Made by a program: the position numbers and the translations under genes. Below the pieces are notes generated by a model. That model did no database searches. It was not told where the DNA came from and saw nothing but the letters and a program-made list of their open reading frames with translations. A stretch of DNA of 64,000 nt from Locusta migratoria (lineage: Eukaryota; Arthropoda; Insecta; Orthoptera; Acrididae): positions 567,514,583 through 567,578,582 of the forward strand of contig CM048746.1 of assembly GCA_026315105.1 (NCBI GenBank), given 5' to 3'. Each line of letters begins with the position of its first letter. Within the stretch, counting starts at the first letter, position 1. Below are positions 32,701-43,310 of this stretch, one piece after another.

Positions 32701-34228
32701 TAATGGCGGTGGTTCGCTTCCACAGCAAGGCTGCACACTTGCTCGGAAAGTCCACCAGACCGAGCCCGCCCTCGCCTGGCGGCAAAGTCCAGACGGCGTG
32801 TGGCACCCTAAAGATGTGGCCTCGCCATAAGAACCAGGAGACCGCACGTTGGACAGCCTGCGCTATCAACTTGGGGACGGGCAAGATCTGGGCGAGGTAC
32901 CACTCCCTCGCCAGGATGTTGGTGCTGATGATGGCCACCTTCTCGCGAAAAGCCAGATGTTGGGCAGAGTAGATCTTGGCGACTGCTCTGATGCTGTAGA
33001 CAGTGGGCCGCCAATTTAATGCCTCCATCTGCTGGGGGTTAGACGTTAGCAACACCCCGAGAACCTTGTGTTGAGCTCGGACGCAGAACCAGTCGCGACG
33101 TAAGTCGTGCCTGAGGTGTGAGAGGCAGAAAACTGTTTTCTGCGAATTAACTTCAGCACCTGTGGCCTTTACAAAACGGCACAAAGTTTGATGTAAAATA
33201 TCTATGTCGTTCGGATCATGAAGAAAAACACCCAGGTCGTCGGCATACGCGGTGCAGGTGATTGTTTCTGGTCCAATGGCAATGCCCCGACACCCACAGT
33301 CTATGGTCCTCAACAGTGGGTCGAGGGCAATCGAGAACAAGGCCATGGAGAGGGGGCATCCCTGGCGTACCGAACGACCCACGGGAAAAGTCTGTGTGAG
33401 TCGGCCGTTGACGCAAACCCTGGATGTGGCATTTCCTAACAGGCGACGTATCATCCCAGAAAACTTCGACCCAAAACCCATACTATACAGCACTTTGTTT
33501 AAATAAAAATGGCTGACGCGATCAAACGCGTTACTAAAATAGATTAAAAGGATCGCTGCAAATCTGAGTCGCGAACTTTTGACGTAGCCAATGCATTTGC
33601 GATACGTTAAGATGGCATTAAAAATGTTGCGATCTCTAACTGCACAGGTTTGGTGGATTCCCAAAGCAGGTGGGAGAACATTCCGAAGTCGCTGCGCCAC
33701 ACACCGCGTAAAGATCTTGTAATCAGAGTTCAGTAAAGTTATTGGCCGGATATTACGGACACTGGGTGTTGCAGAAGTCTTCAGCAACAAAGTGATATAT
33801 CCCTCGACAAATACGGCAGGAATAAAAGCACCGTTTAAAATTTCATTGGTAAAATCAGTAAAAATATCAGTAAAAAGATTAAAAAACTTTTTGTAATATT
33901 CGGCTGGAATCCCGTCGGGTCCAGGGGATTTCCCGTTGGGACACCGGCGGACGGAATCTAAAAGATCGTCGAACGTGTACGGCTCGTTCAGGTGGCAACG
34001 GTCGCGACGCCCCAACGCGCGAGGTACAGGCTGCAGGAAACCCCGTAGTGCCTCTGGGTCGACGTCCACCTCACGGAACAGACGACTAAAGTATTCAAAA
34101 ATGTCTCGTTCAATGGCCGCCGGGTCAGTGGTTCGAATCCCGTCGGGCCGCTGCCAGCACGAAAAGGACAGCCGCTGGCGCCTGTTGCGCTCCTTGGTCA
34201 GGTGGTACAGGGACAGCGGCTCGTCGGC
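32701..34228 (-). pseudogene. Element H ORF2: RT of an L1/Tx1-like LINE, EN deleted, motif A Asp lost
   Basis: Minus-strand open text carries the RT blocks in order: KSPGPDGIPAEYY, IRPITLLNSDYK, YFSNAFDRVSH, VRQGCPLSMALFSIALDPLL, AYADDLGVFL (YADD 33236-33247) and GGLGLVDF. This is the L1/Tx1 RT style. The motif A aspartate is replaced by Tyr (codon at 33539-33541; family text DFSNAFDRV), so polymerase activity would be lost. The open frame runs directly from gag text into the pre-RT block (DEPLSLYHLTKERN) with no endonuclease. That implies an internal deletion of the whole EN. The 3' end is cut at 32701 by element G. Confidence 0.87.
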
Positions 34229-35724
34229 GACGACGGTGGGCGACTTGCTCCCAGAAACTGCTACGCCGGCACCATCCGCACTGGCCATCTCCACGTCTTC
34301 CACCTGGCCAGTGACGTGGCATTCCACGGAGGCACGGACACGACGGCTTGTCAACCGTCGCCCTCGGCTTTCCGCTTGGACGTCGAGGACGTTGCGGCAT
34401 CGGTTTCCAGAGCCATTTCGGCGTCGGTACCGGACAACTTCTGGTTAAGCACGGCTTGCAGGTGCCGCACCTTGACCTCCCGTTGTTCTGCCGTGAAGGA
34501 CTGGGTAGTGAGGGACTGCTGGCGCGCCTCCCGTTGCCAGGATGCCGACCTGTCGGAAGGCCGGTGCCCGAGGTCGACGTGACGCCTGCGACCGCGCTTC
34601 TGCGACGAGGGGGCGGGGGACGGGCTGCGCGACCGGTAGCGGCGGTCTCTGTGACCGTCGGCGCTGGGACCGCGGCTGCGAGACGCCGACCGCTGCTCCC
34701 GAGGCCGGGGTTCCACGAACCCGGAGCTACCGTCAATGGAAGATCCGGATACCGCAGCAGACTGTGACTTATCTGCTGGCGGCATTTCAGAAACACTGGG
34801 GGCGGACACTGGCGCGACTACCTTTTTGGTAACGGTAGCGATTTGGGACACGACCACACTAACAGGCACAACAATAAAATCAGTTATCGGTAAAGCCGAC
34901 ACGAGTTCAGAAACCGGGGCCACAGGTGCACTAACAGGTGGAACAGACACAGAATGTGGGGCCACAGCATCGGTTCAAACATCGGCAGACACGTCAAGAC
35001 CGGGAGAAGCGTCATTGATCGTGGTTCGGAGTCCACGGCCGCCGCCTCGGCCGCGCGCCGAGCGGTGCCGGGGGGGGGAGGGGGGCGGCGACGCGAAGCT
35101 GGGTGGGCGCCGACCCGGCGGGCGGCAGCTGCACGGGCCGCTTGCGCTTAGGGCAGGACGCGGTAGTGGCCGATGCCGTTACGGAAGGAGGAGCACGTCT
35201 CCGGCTGGCCACTGTAGGTCACGAAAGCGCTGTCGTTTACCAAAATAAACGAGGGAATGTGGCTGTGGATCACCATCTGCACACTACGGACTCCGTTTCA
35301 TACTTAATACAAATACTGAGCCGACCACTTTTCTTTGACAACAGACATTACTTCCCCGAAGGGAGCCAAATGACGCGAAATTGCCTCATTCCTAATCTCA
35401 GACGGTAGATTAAAAATACGCACGTGGCGTAGACCGAAACCCGCATGAGTAATTGTCACATTGCTAATGGTTCCATCAAGATGTTTAAATTTCCTAACGC
35501 CATCGTTAGCTAACACGAAAGAGTCACACAAATCAGGGGAACGTAACTTTGAGAAAGACTGAATTAATGAACGAGTCGAGTTGAACACCTAACACATTAC
35601 TGTTTACTAGACGAAGTTCGTCATGCATCCATTTGTGGATTTCGTAAGCCGAGGGTATCGGGATGGATCTATCAAACGCGCACTAGATATTATTTTCCCT
35701 TTCTTCCGAAATATCTGGAATCAT
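34229..35724 (-). pseudogene. Element H ORF1: gag of an L1/Tx1-like LINE
   Basis: Read on the minus strand from an ATG at 35724. The N-terminus has PSAYEIHKWMHDELRLVNSN. Then come DGTISNVTITHAGFGLRHV and RIFNLPSEIRNEAISRHLAPFGEV (35440-35340), an RRM-like fold signature. A degraded CCHC region follows (GQPETCSSFRNGIGH near 35180-35225). After it comes a low-complexity Val/Ser/Pro stretch and an SRSRGPSADGHRDRRYRSRS tail (34965-34351). A TAG lies about 13 codons after the ATG, and frames change at several points. The family role is RNA binding and RNP assembly. The homologous N-terminal text at 42929-43310 supports the call. Confidence 0.78.
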
Positions 35725-35845
35725 TTTCGTACTTACAATTTGTTGAAAGCCTCGAAGAAGCGAAGGGAAGCCGCCGTTAGCCGAAGCCGCCGGCGACGCT
35801 GACACTTGACCTCACGACCCGCGCGGCACAGCGATGTGCACAGGC

Positions 35846-35937
35846 GGGCAGCCAGCCAAGTACTGACACGGCCCAACGTTGCTTAACTTCGGTTATGGGA
35901 CGAGAACCGGTGTATTCAACGTGGTATGGCCGGTGGC
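35846..35937 (-). pseudogene. Truncated 5S rRNA-derived sequence
   Basis: The 82 bases at 35856-35937 match 5S nucleotides 1-82 of the array gene at 76 positions, on the same strand sense as those genes. Similarity fades out over the next few bases, and the last about 38 nucleotides, including most of the C box, are absent. Its 3' break is followed by the leader of element H. It is either a 5S pseudogene used as a target or a 5S-derived head. It would not give functional 5S rRNA. Confidence 0.85.
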
Positions 35938-36634
35938 GCCAGTATAATGTGCTTGCACGTTACAAGCCGATTCCAGTTCCTCTCCTAAAACCTAGAATCT
36001 CGATTTTCTGCATAAATCGGCCCATATTCGCTAGATGGCGTCGCCTTCCACCACAAGGAGTGCTTTCAGAGCAAGTGCACAGTGGCCAACAGCCGCGAAG
36101 GCGGAGCGCAGTGCACGCCTGACGTTTCCGAAGCGCCTGCGCCATTAGCCGGCCCGGCGTGTCCCGCGGGCGGGGTGCGGTGCTCTATGCGCCCCCTGTC
36201 ATTCGCGATCGCGCGTGGCTTCCGACACTCGCGAGTGACAGCTGAGTAACTTATGAGCTAAGCGCTAGCGGAGATTCTCGTGTCGGATGGTTCCACAGTT
36301 AACAAACCACACGTAATTAGTTCATTTGCAATTATTGCCCAGCGTATTCGCATAGTGTCTGCTCGACTGACGCTTGGGGGATGGCCTATTTAACAGATAG
36401 ACGGGAAATATCTGCGAGAGGCGCCATACCGTCGTAGACGCCTTACAGGCGAGTGGCAGCAGCGACAGCGAAATCACAGCTTTATTGCTATCGGTCGAAA
36501 TTAGTACATGAGTGCTGTGGAGTGAAGATGTGCGGATATTCGGAAAAATGAAGAAAACAAATCAGGGAAGGGTCACCAAAGTAAAGTTTTATTTAGCATC
36601 TGAAACAAAAAGATTATTCACAAATTTGGTAAAT
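35938..36634. other. No recognised feature
   Basis: These are about 700 bp of non-repetitive sequence with no convincing ORF, RNA gene or repeat. The first bases after the 5S-like segment show only weak resemblance to the 5S upstream flank of the array. Confidence 0.5.
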
Positions 36635-36645
36635 TACATAATACC

Positions 36646-36844
36646 AAAAAATGTTCAAATGTTTGTACAGCTTATAGAACTTAACTATGGGGTCATCAGT
36701 CCCAAAACTTACACAACTAATGAACTAGCTACTACTAAGGACGGCAGAAATATCCATGCCTGAGGGAGGATTCGAACCCCCGACCGTAGTGGCCGTGCAG
36801 ACCGTGACTGGCGCGCCACAGTCCCGTCGGCCACCGTGGCCGGC
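36646..36844 (-). mobile_element. SINE copy 3 (tRNA-derived), inverted
   Basis: Read on the minus strand it has GCCGGCCACGGTGGCCGACG (A-box region), GGTTCGAATCC (B box), the ATGGATATTTC body and a GGGACTGATGACC 3' motif, ending AAATGTTTTTT-like at 36646. The second arm of the 3' hairpin is mutated. It is bounded by an exact 11-bp TSD, TACATAATACC, at 36635-36645 and 36845-36855. It is more diverged than copies 1 and 2. Confidence 0.93.
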
Positions 36845-36855
36845 TACATAATACC

Positions 36856-37039
36856 GGACTTCGTAATTACAGTATTTACGACTACAATTGCAAACATTTT
36901 AGTTATTTCTACAGCACTCTGTCTTTGAATATTTTCAAATAAAAATTTTCAAAAATTGTCGTACAGCTATTAGAATATTTAGAATTGCTTACAGAAGCAT
37001 AATTAATGCCATGAAAAGATGGCTGCCAAACATAAGTAA
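36856..37039. other. AT-rich spacer, no recognised feature
   Basis: AT-rich sequence with A and T tracts between the SINE and the J fragment. No ORF or RNA gene is supported. Confidence 0.5.
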
Positions 37040-38660
37040 AACAATCACAAAAAAGAAGGGAGACAACAGCACCCATTTTTCTCTTTTAATTCATTTCTCC
37101 ATCTAAAAATCTTGTGTTCGTTTTTGACTGTAAACCAGGGGCGCTCAAATCCTCTCTCTGCTGCGTGAATCGGTAGGAACACACTTTTGTGCGTATTGAT
37201 TCGTGCCCCTGAGGCGCTCTCGTATTTCGTGAGAACCGCGCAAATTGTCTCCAAATCAGTGGTCGAGGACACGAGCAGGCCGACATCATCGGCGTAAGCT
37301 CAGCTCACTTGCTTCCTGCCGCCAGAAAGGATTCCGGTGAACGCGTTTGTCAGCTGACTCAACAGAGGATCTCATGAGATAGCGAACAGTGCCATGGCTA
37401 GAGGGCTACCCTGCCCCACCGAACACTTGATGTCTACTGGTTCCGATAAAAAGCCGTTTATACTGACACGTGACATCGAAACCTTAAAGCTATTAAAAAG
37501 CCTGGTGCTGAATTTCGTGCCAAAACCAAATTTGCGGAGCACTCGACGGAGATAGTGGTGACTGACTATAAAAACTGTGGCAAATCGACTGAAAGAATGC
37601 CGGACGGAACGCCCTGCGTAGTGTAATGGGCAATGACGTCACGATACGTTGACACAGCGTCGTAAATATTGCGTTGTGGCACCGGACGAAATTGGCTGCT
37701 ACTTAAAATTTTGTCCGTCACCACCTTGAGCCGTGACGCGACACATTTTGTAAGTAGTTTATAGTCACTGTTTAACAGTGTTATCGGACGGAGCCACTCA
37801 TCTTATTCTTAACTCGGGTTTTCGGAGCTAAAGTAATAATCCCTTCCGAAAAACTGGCGGGAATGGTCACTCCACTGAAAATTTCATTAAAATGTCTGCA
37901 GACGCAGAGCCAAACAGATAAAAGTGGATGTAACATTGCGGCGGGAGGCAGTCGGCGCCCGGTGACTTGTTCCTGGCACATTGCTTTCAAATATCTTTCA
38001 TCTCGTCCACTGTAAAATGTTCAGTCAATTCGCGGCAGTCTCTGATCGTTAAAACATGCGGGACGTCTTCCAACAGATCTGAAATTGCAGTGTTGTCCAC
38101 TCACTTTTCAGCAAACAGTTTTTCAAAGTGCCTGCGAGCCTCTGCTAAGATTTCCGCCTGTCCGCTTAGCCGCGCGCCGTCGGGCGTCTCCAGCTCCGTG
38201 ACGTCCCTTCTGACCGTGCGACGGCGCTCGCGTAGCTGGTGGAACAGCGAAGGCTGCTCCTCTGCCAAAGTTCCCACTGCCTGGTTCCGAACCATGGAAC
38301 CGCGCAACGAAGCTTCCTTCAAGTCTAAAAGCCGGGCCTTTATTTGTCTAAGGTTTGCCACCCGAAAAGCCGGATTGAGGCAGTTCCATAATACTGCAAT
38401 GTTTGCCGTTCCCAATTTCTGGCAGTTTGTCTGAACTAGACAATTGTTTTACGCAAAGACAGCTTGACGTATTCCACCCACCACATCAACGCAGTCGATT
38501 AGAAGGGGCGGTATTTGAGCATATTCTGCTACGCTCGCGTAATGACCAAATCAAAGTCCTAGTTCGTAAGATGTCGGACATAGAACTTCCATCGTTGTGT
38601 CGTGCGTGGTTTTTTTCGCCAGTATAGCGTGAAATTGACAATCATAAGCACAGTGGTCTG
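37040..38660 (-). pseudogene. Element J ORF2 remnant: end of EN, pre-RT and RT of an L1/Tx1-like LINE
   Basis: Read on the minus strand: SDHCAY at about 38640-38660 (EN C-terminus). Then a pre-RT block (RVANLRQIKARLLDLKEASL, 38370-38310) with GARLSGQAEILAEARRHFEK. Next RLPPAAMLHPLLSVW near 37960, SVGQGSPLAMALF near 37410, AYADDVGLLV (YADD 37285-37296) and a block with GARINTHKSVFLP near 37200. Multiple frameshifts. It is related to element H but diverged. The rest of the EN is not on the other side of element K, where gag text is found instead, so material has been lost. Confidence 0.82.
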
Positions 38661-38710
38661 AGAACAAAACCGGGCGTACGGAAGTGTCTATGATACACAC
38701 TCCCCCCCCC
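38661..38710. other. Junction J/K with C-run
   Basis: A short joint ending in CTCCCCCCCCCC just before the start of element K. Element F has a similar C-run at its 5' joint. Confidence 0.5.
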
Positions 38711-38946
38711 CTGTGGATTCAGGGGTAAGAATAGGCCCGTGGTATTCCTGCCTGTCGTAAGTGGTGACTAAAAGGGGTCCCATACGTTTCGGCCATCTAT
38801 CTTTGGTCCCCTATGTGGGTTTGACCTTCCTTATATCTAAATTTTCCTGGAGAGCGAACCATTTGGGAAAGGACGCCATACGTCGTGCATTGAGTATTCA
38901 TTGTGCAATTCCATCTTATGCACCCATTATGGAACGGCCTCATGTC

Positions 38947-39148
38947 GCCGGCCGCGGTGGCCGAGGAGACTGAGGCGCTTCAGTCACGGTCTGCACGGCC
39001 GCTACGGTCGGGGGTTCGAATCCCCCCTCGGGCATGGATATTTGTGCCGTCCTAGTTCGTAAGTAGTTCATAAGTAGTTTGTAAGTTTAGGGACTGATGA
39101 CCCCGTAGTTAAGTCCCATAAGCTTTACAAACATTTGAACATTTTTTT
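38947..39148 (+). mobile_element. SINE copy 2 (tRNA-derived) in the element K leader
   Basis: A box GGTGGCCGAGGAG, B box GGTTCGAATCC, a body near-identical to copy 1, hairpin GGGACT (39090-39095) / AGTCCC (39112-39117), and end ACATTTGAACATTTTTTT. An exact 12-bp TSD, CGGCCTCATGTC, is at 38935-38946 and 39149-39160. Both promoter boxes are intact. Its similarity to copy 1 points to a recently active family. Confidence 0.96.
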
Positions 39149-39256
39149 CGGCCTCATGTCAGTTGTGCACGGACACCCTTGCACGGTAGCCAGCCCGTTG
39201 TGGTGGGGGGTCGTAATGTACCCTCTTGGCTGTGGCATCGAGGCGGATTACCCGCA

Positions 39257-40682
39257 ATGAAGAGACAAAAATCGGGTGACGTTGGTGGACGTACAACCGC
39301 CGTCTCTAAGAAAGGAAAATTTAATGCCTAAATGTACGAACCCCAAACGTTCCCCTCCCTGATCGCACCTTGTGAGGGACGTCGCACCGCAAAACAGAGT
39401 GAAGATTATGCTCCTAGATCTCTCGTTTGCAGCAGGACTGATGGGGACTCATTTTCAGCGACCCCAGTTCTTTGTGGACCATCTGGAGGACAGGTTTGGG
39501 GAAGTGGAGTCACTATCTAAAATGTGCAACGGTTCTGTTCTCATCCACACTGCATTCCCTGCCCAGTCACGGGCGCTACTCATTTGTGACAAACTGGGTG
39601 ATGTGGGGAGTAATGGTCACTGTAATAAGTCCCTGAATATGGTCCACGGTGTAATTTTCCATAGGGGTTTGTTGCTCCAGACGGATGACGAGCTAAGGGT
39701 GAACCTTGAACGACGAGGAGTTCTTTATATCCGGCGCCTCCATAGGGGTCCAAACGATAATAGGGTCGCTACTCATGCCTTCATCTTGGCCTTTGAGGGT
39801 GATACATTGCCCAAAAAGGTCAAGGTGATGATCTACCATTGTGACGTGCGGCCTTATATTCCTCCCCTATGAGGCGCTTTCAGTGCTGGAAGTTCGGCCA
39901 CGTCTTCCCATTGCAAGCCCTGTGCTACATGTAGGGACTGTGGACGTCCAGCACATCCGGGCGCCCCATGTACACCGCCTCCCATCTGTGTCAACTGTGG
40001 TCAGAACCATCCTCCCTGCTCGTCACAATGTCCCACACTTTATCGGGAATGGAAAATTACAGTGTATAAAACCCTGGACAGTATATCATATAATGAGGCG
40101 AAGAAAAAGTTTGACCGTCTGCACCCTGTTACAATGAACAACTAATTCGCAGCAGTAATGTCGTCGCCACTCTCCTTGGTGGCGGCAGTGTTTCCTACTT
40201 CCTCTGTTTCTGTGGGCCCCCATGGCCGCCAACCTAAGCCTGCCCCCATGGTGGTTGTGGATTATCCTTCCACAGCTCCCAAGGCGAAAGCCTCGGGGTC
40301 AGCTAGCATTTCTCCACCGGAGAAAGAACAACCTACTCTAGCTTCCCTGACACTCCCTTCCGCCAGTGTCGCTATCGACACTAACCAGCAGCAGGCGCGC
40401 TCGCAGACTACTGGTTGCAGGACTTAACGCGCCTCCTCAGTCCCTGTGGCTGAGTCCGAGGAACACCTACAACTGGTGAAGGGGTAAACAAAGACAACAA
40501 AAAACGTGACACAGGAGTCCATGGTGGCTTCCGCGTTACCACTCTCCTCCACCTCTACTTCTGAGGATGAGGTGGAGATTCTTGCATCACCCGAGGACCT
40601 CGCTCTCAGGGACGCCCTTGACAAAACGGACAACCCAGGTGACAAACCTATCCCAGTGGATGCGTGTGATATTGAGTTGTAG
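39257..40682 (+). pseudogene. Element K ORF1: gag-like protein
   Basis: It starts MKRQKSGDVGGRT at 39257, meets TAA at 39329-39331, and continues in the same frame. The core FFVDHLEDRFGEVESLSKM is near 39468 in another frame, and KSLNMVHG near 39628. AFILAFEGDTLPKKVKVM is near 39776. The knuckle region is at 39870-40030 and broken by shifts, but CVNCGQNHPPCSSQC-like text can be followed. An acidic EDEVEILASPEDLAL block lies near 40560-40610, with the stop at 40680-40682. ORF2 follows 20 bp downstream. Confidence 0.82.
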
Positions 40683-40702
40683 CCCACCGACTCGTTTGAT
40701 TC

Positions 40703-41778
40703 ATGTCGTCCCAGCACTCAACCAATGTCATCCTCCAGTGGAACTGTGGCGGTTTCTTCCCCCACCTGGCTGGGCTACGGCAGCTTCTGAGCACGACACC
40801 TGCTTTCTGCATTGCTCTCCAGAAAACATGGTTTCCAGCAATGCGGACCCCTGCCCTTCGTGGCTACAGGTGATTTTACTGCATTCGTAGCCTATATAAT
40901 AGGGTCTCAGGTGGAGTGTGCGTGTATGTCCTCACCTTTGTGTATAGTGAACCCATGCCCCCTTCGAACAGCATTAGAAGCAGTGGCTGTCAGGGTGAGC
41001 ACCACACAGGAGTTTACCGTCTGCAGTATCTACTTGCCGCCGGGTGGTGAGGTATCTGTGAGCGTTTTGGCTGCACTCGTAGCTCAACTACCCCCAACTT
41101 TCTTACTGTTGGGTGACTTTAATGCCCACAGTCCCTTGTGGGGTGGTTCTATGGTCTCTGGTCGTGGCAGGTTTGTCGAGGTTTTACTAACTGAACTCGA
41201 CCTCTGCCTCTTAAATACAGGTGCCTCCACACATTTTAGCGTGGCACATGGCACATTTTCGGCCACTGATCTATCTATCTGCAGCCACAGCCTTCCACCA
41301 TCTGTTCACTGGAGATCCCATGACGACTTTTGTGGCAGTGACCATTTACCGGTTTTTTTTGTCACTCCCACAACGCGAGTCCCCAGCACGCCCACCCAGG
41401 TGGGTTCTGCACAAGGCTAACTGGGAAGACGACACTTCTGCTGCCATCGTTGGCCCTCCCCCACTCGAGAACATTGATGTGGAGGTCCAGAGCGCCACAC
41501 GTTCTATTATTTCTGCTGCGGACGCTACCGTTCCGTGTACATCAGGATGCCCACAGCGGAAGACAGTGCCGTGGTGGTCGCCGTACGTAGCTGAGGCCAT
41601 TAAAGACCGCAGGCGGGCCTTACAGCGATACAAACGGCACCCCTCTCAGGAGCACCTCATCAATTTTAAACGGCTTTGCGCTCGTGCTCGCCAGCTAATA
41701 AGAAGAACGAAACAGGAGTGCTGTGAGAGGTACGTTTCCACTATTGGGACAGGTACCTCGGCCTCGCAGGTCTGGAGT
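40703..41778 (+). pseudogene. Element K ORF2, EN part, catalytic Glu replaced
   Basis: It starts MSSQHSTNVILQWNCGGFF at 40703. The EN motif LQET reads LQKT here (Lys codon 40823-40825), which removes the metal-binding glutamate. GDFNAHSPLWGG is near 41107. SAIDLSIC is altered to SATDLSIC near 41263, and SDHLPVFF follows near 41336. There is a frameshift near 40870 and another near 41355, where T-run length changes. The linker block KDRRRALQRYKRHPS is near 41600-41650. SINE copy 4 then interrupts it. Confidence 0.85.
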
Positions 41779-41788
41779 AAAATCAGGC

Positions 41789-41983
41789 GCCGCGGTGGAG
41801 TAGCCGAGCAGTCTAAAGCACGTCGCTGCGGAGCGCGCGGTTGCTTGCCGTGGAGGTTAGTCCTCCCTGGGGCATGGGTGTGTGTGTTTGTCCGTAGGTT
41901 AGTTTACCTAGATTTAAGTAGTTTGTAAGCTACGAACTGATGACCACGCAGTTTGGCCCTATAGATTTACAGACAATTGAACA
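41789..41983 (+). mobile_element. SINE copy 4: related family with a different tRNA-like head
   Basis: The head GCCGCGGTGGAGTAGCCGAG carries an A box (TAGCCGAGCAGTCTAAAGC). The B box is degraded (GAGGTTAGTCCTCCC). The 3' part ACTGATGACC...GGCCCTATAGA matches the tail logic of copies 1-3, but the middle differs. An exact 11-bp TSD, TAAAATCAGGC, is at 41778-41788 and 41984-41994. It is a separate SINE family or subfamily that shares the LINE-like tail. Confidence 0.9.
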
Positions 41984-41994
41984 TAAAATCAGGC

Positions 41995-42804
41995 AGCTAC
42001 AGGGATTAAGACGCCAGCGGGAATCCCTGGGATCTCCACAAATGGCGTTATATGTACAGACCCAGCCACACTTGCAGAGATGTTTGCCGAGCATTTGGGT
42101 CATGCCTTTGCCTCTGCCAATTATCCACCGGCCTTCCATACAGTAAAGGAGAGGGTAGAACGCCAGTCTCTCTCCTTTACTACCCTCCGCTCTGAAGCTT
42201 ACAACACTCCTTTTACTGAGTGGGAGCTCCTCAACGCACTTCAGCAATGTCCTGACACGGCGCCTGGGCCTGATAGCATCCATAGCCAAATGCTGAAACA
42301 TCTCTCAGCAGAGAGTCAGCGTCATCTACTTGCGGTCTATAACCGCATCTGGTGTGATGGTGTTTTCCCTTCACAGTGGCGGGACAGTATCATCATCCCA
42401 GTGCTTAAACCCGATAAACATCCTCTTTCCTTGGATAGCTATCGGCCCGTTAACCTGACTTACGTTCCATGTAAACATTTGGAACGGATCGTCAGTCGGC
42501 GGTTTGTTGGATTCTTGGAGATTACTGCCTGGCTCCATGCCAGGGCGGTTTACGCCAGGGTCGATCAACGACGGACAATCTGGTGTCTCTCGAGTCTGCA
42601 ATCCGCACAGCCTTTTCCTGGCGCCACCACCTAGTTGCCGTCTTCTTCAATATGCACAAAGCACATGATACAACCTGGTGACGACACATCCTCAACACTT
42701 TACATGACTGGTGCCTCTGAGGCTCCCTACCGACCGATTTTTATCCAGAATTTTTTAGCTGTCCGTACCTTTCATGTTCAAATTGGTGCCTCCCTGAGCA
42801 CCTA
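41995..42804 (+). pseudogene. Element K ORF2, RT N-terminal part
   Basis: It reads PAGIPGIS-like text at the start, then FAEHLGHAFASANYPPAFHTVKERVERQ near 42082. RT text follows: APGPDSIHSQMLKHLSAESQ near 42262, SLDSYRPVNLTYV near 42427 and FFNMHKAHDTTW near 42645, in which both the motif A Asp and the following Tyr are changed. The frame shifts near 42530. RT ends at the deletion joint near 42804, before the VPQG and YADD blocks. Confidence 0.84.
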
Positions 42805-42928
42805 ACTTTGCAAACTTAAACTATGGGCGAATTTCTTTCACGTCCGAGGCTTACTTGTCACGCTTAGTGATGGAATAGGGATGACCATTGCAGATTAGTC
42901 CCGCTTAAAAATCCAAATAACAACAATC
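42805..42928 (+). other. Element K 3' UTR joined directly to RT
   Basis: 124 bp matching 19905-20040. The terminal hairpin is eroded (AGGGATGACC... AGTCCCG), and the tail is CCAAATAACAACAA. Confidence 0.8.
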
Positions 42929-43310
42929 ACTTCTCTTTGGTGACGGGGCATACGGTGCCACACTACGACCAATCGTTTCGTTACGTGTTTCTAATGGTAA
43001 AATTTACACGCGAACGTTGCGTAAATCCAAGTCCAGCATGCGACAATTCCACAATACTGACGATGCCGTTCAGCTCATTACAAGGAAAAGAACCACCGTT
43101 GAAACTAACAAGATTGTCAAACTTTGCTGAATACGTAATTTGATAAACTATGCATGTAAAAAAAACGTTGAATTGCATGCCAAGTACGTCGCCTTCAAGC
43201 ACTGTTCATCAAAAGATGTAATATCGGAAGCAGACGGTCGAATAGGACAACGATGAAACGAAATATGATTATCACGGTCCTCGGAATTCGTGTTACGTAC
43301 GAACGGTAAA
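42929..43310 (-). pseudogene. Element J ORF1 remnant: gag N-terminal part
   Basis: Minus-strand text includes SEDRDNHISFHRCPIRPSAS, then GDVLGMQFNVFF and LNGIVSIVELSHAGLGF (about 43065-43020). These line up with the H gag N-terminus (SEERENNI..., NVLGVQLDSF, LDGTISNVTITHAGFGL). Frames are broken. Its 5' side faces the 5S/U1 array about 110 bp away. Confidence 0.65.

Larger units (their letters stand above)
38711..42928 (+). mobile_element. Element K: internally deleted I-clade-like LINE with two SINEs
   Basis: The 5' leader starts CTGTGGATTCAGGGGTAAG. It is followed by gag ORF1, EN, the first half of RT and then, abruptly at about 42804, the last 124 bp of 3' UTR with a degenerate terminal hairpin and a CCAAATAACAACAA tail. 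The missing part is the RT palm from YADD on, RNase H and most of the 3' UTR. SINEs lie at 38947-39148 and 41789-41983. It sits between two pieces of element J. RT text groups it with element A. Confidence 0.87.
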
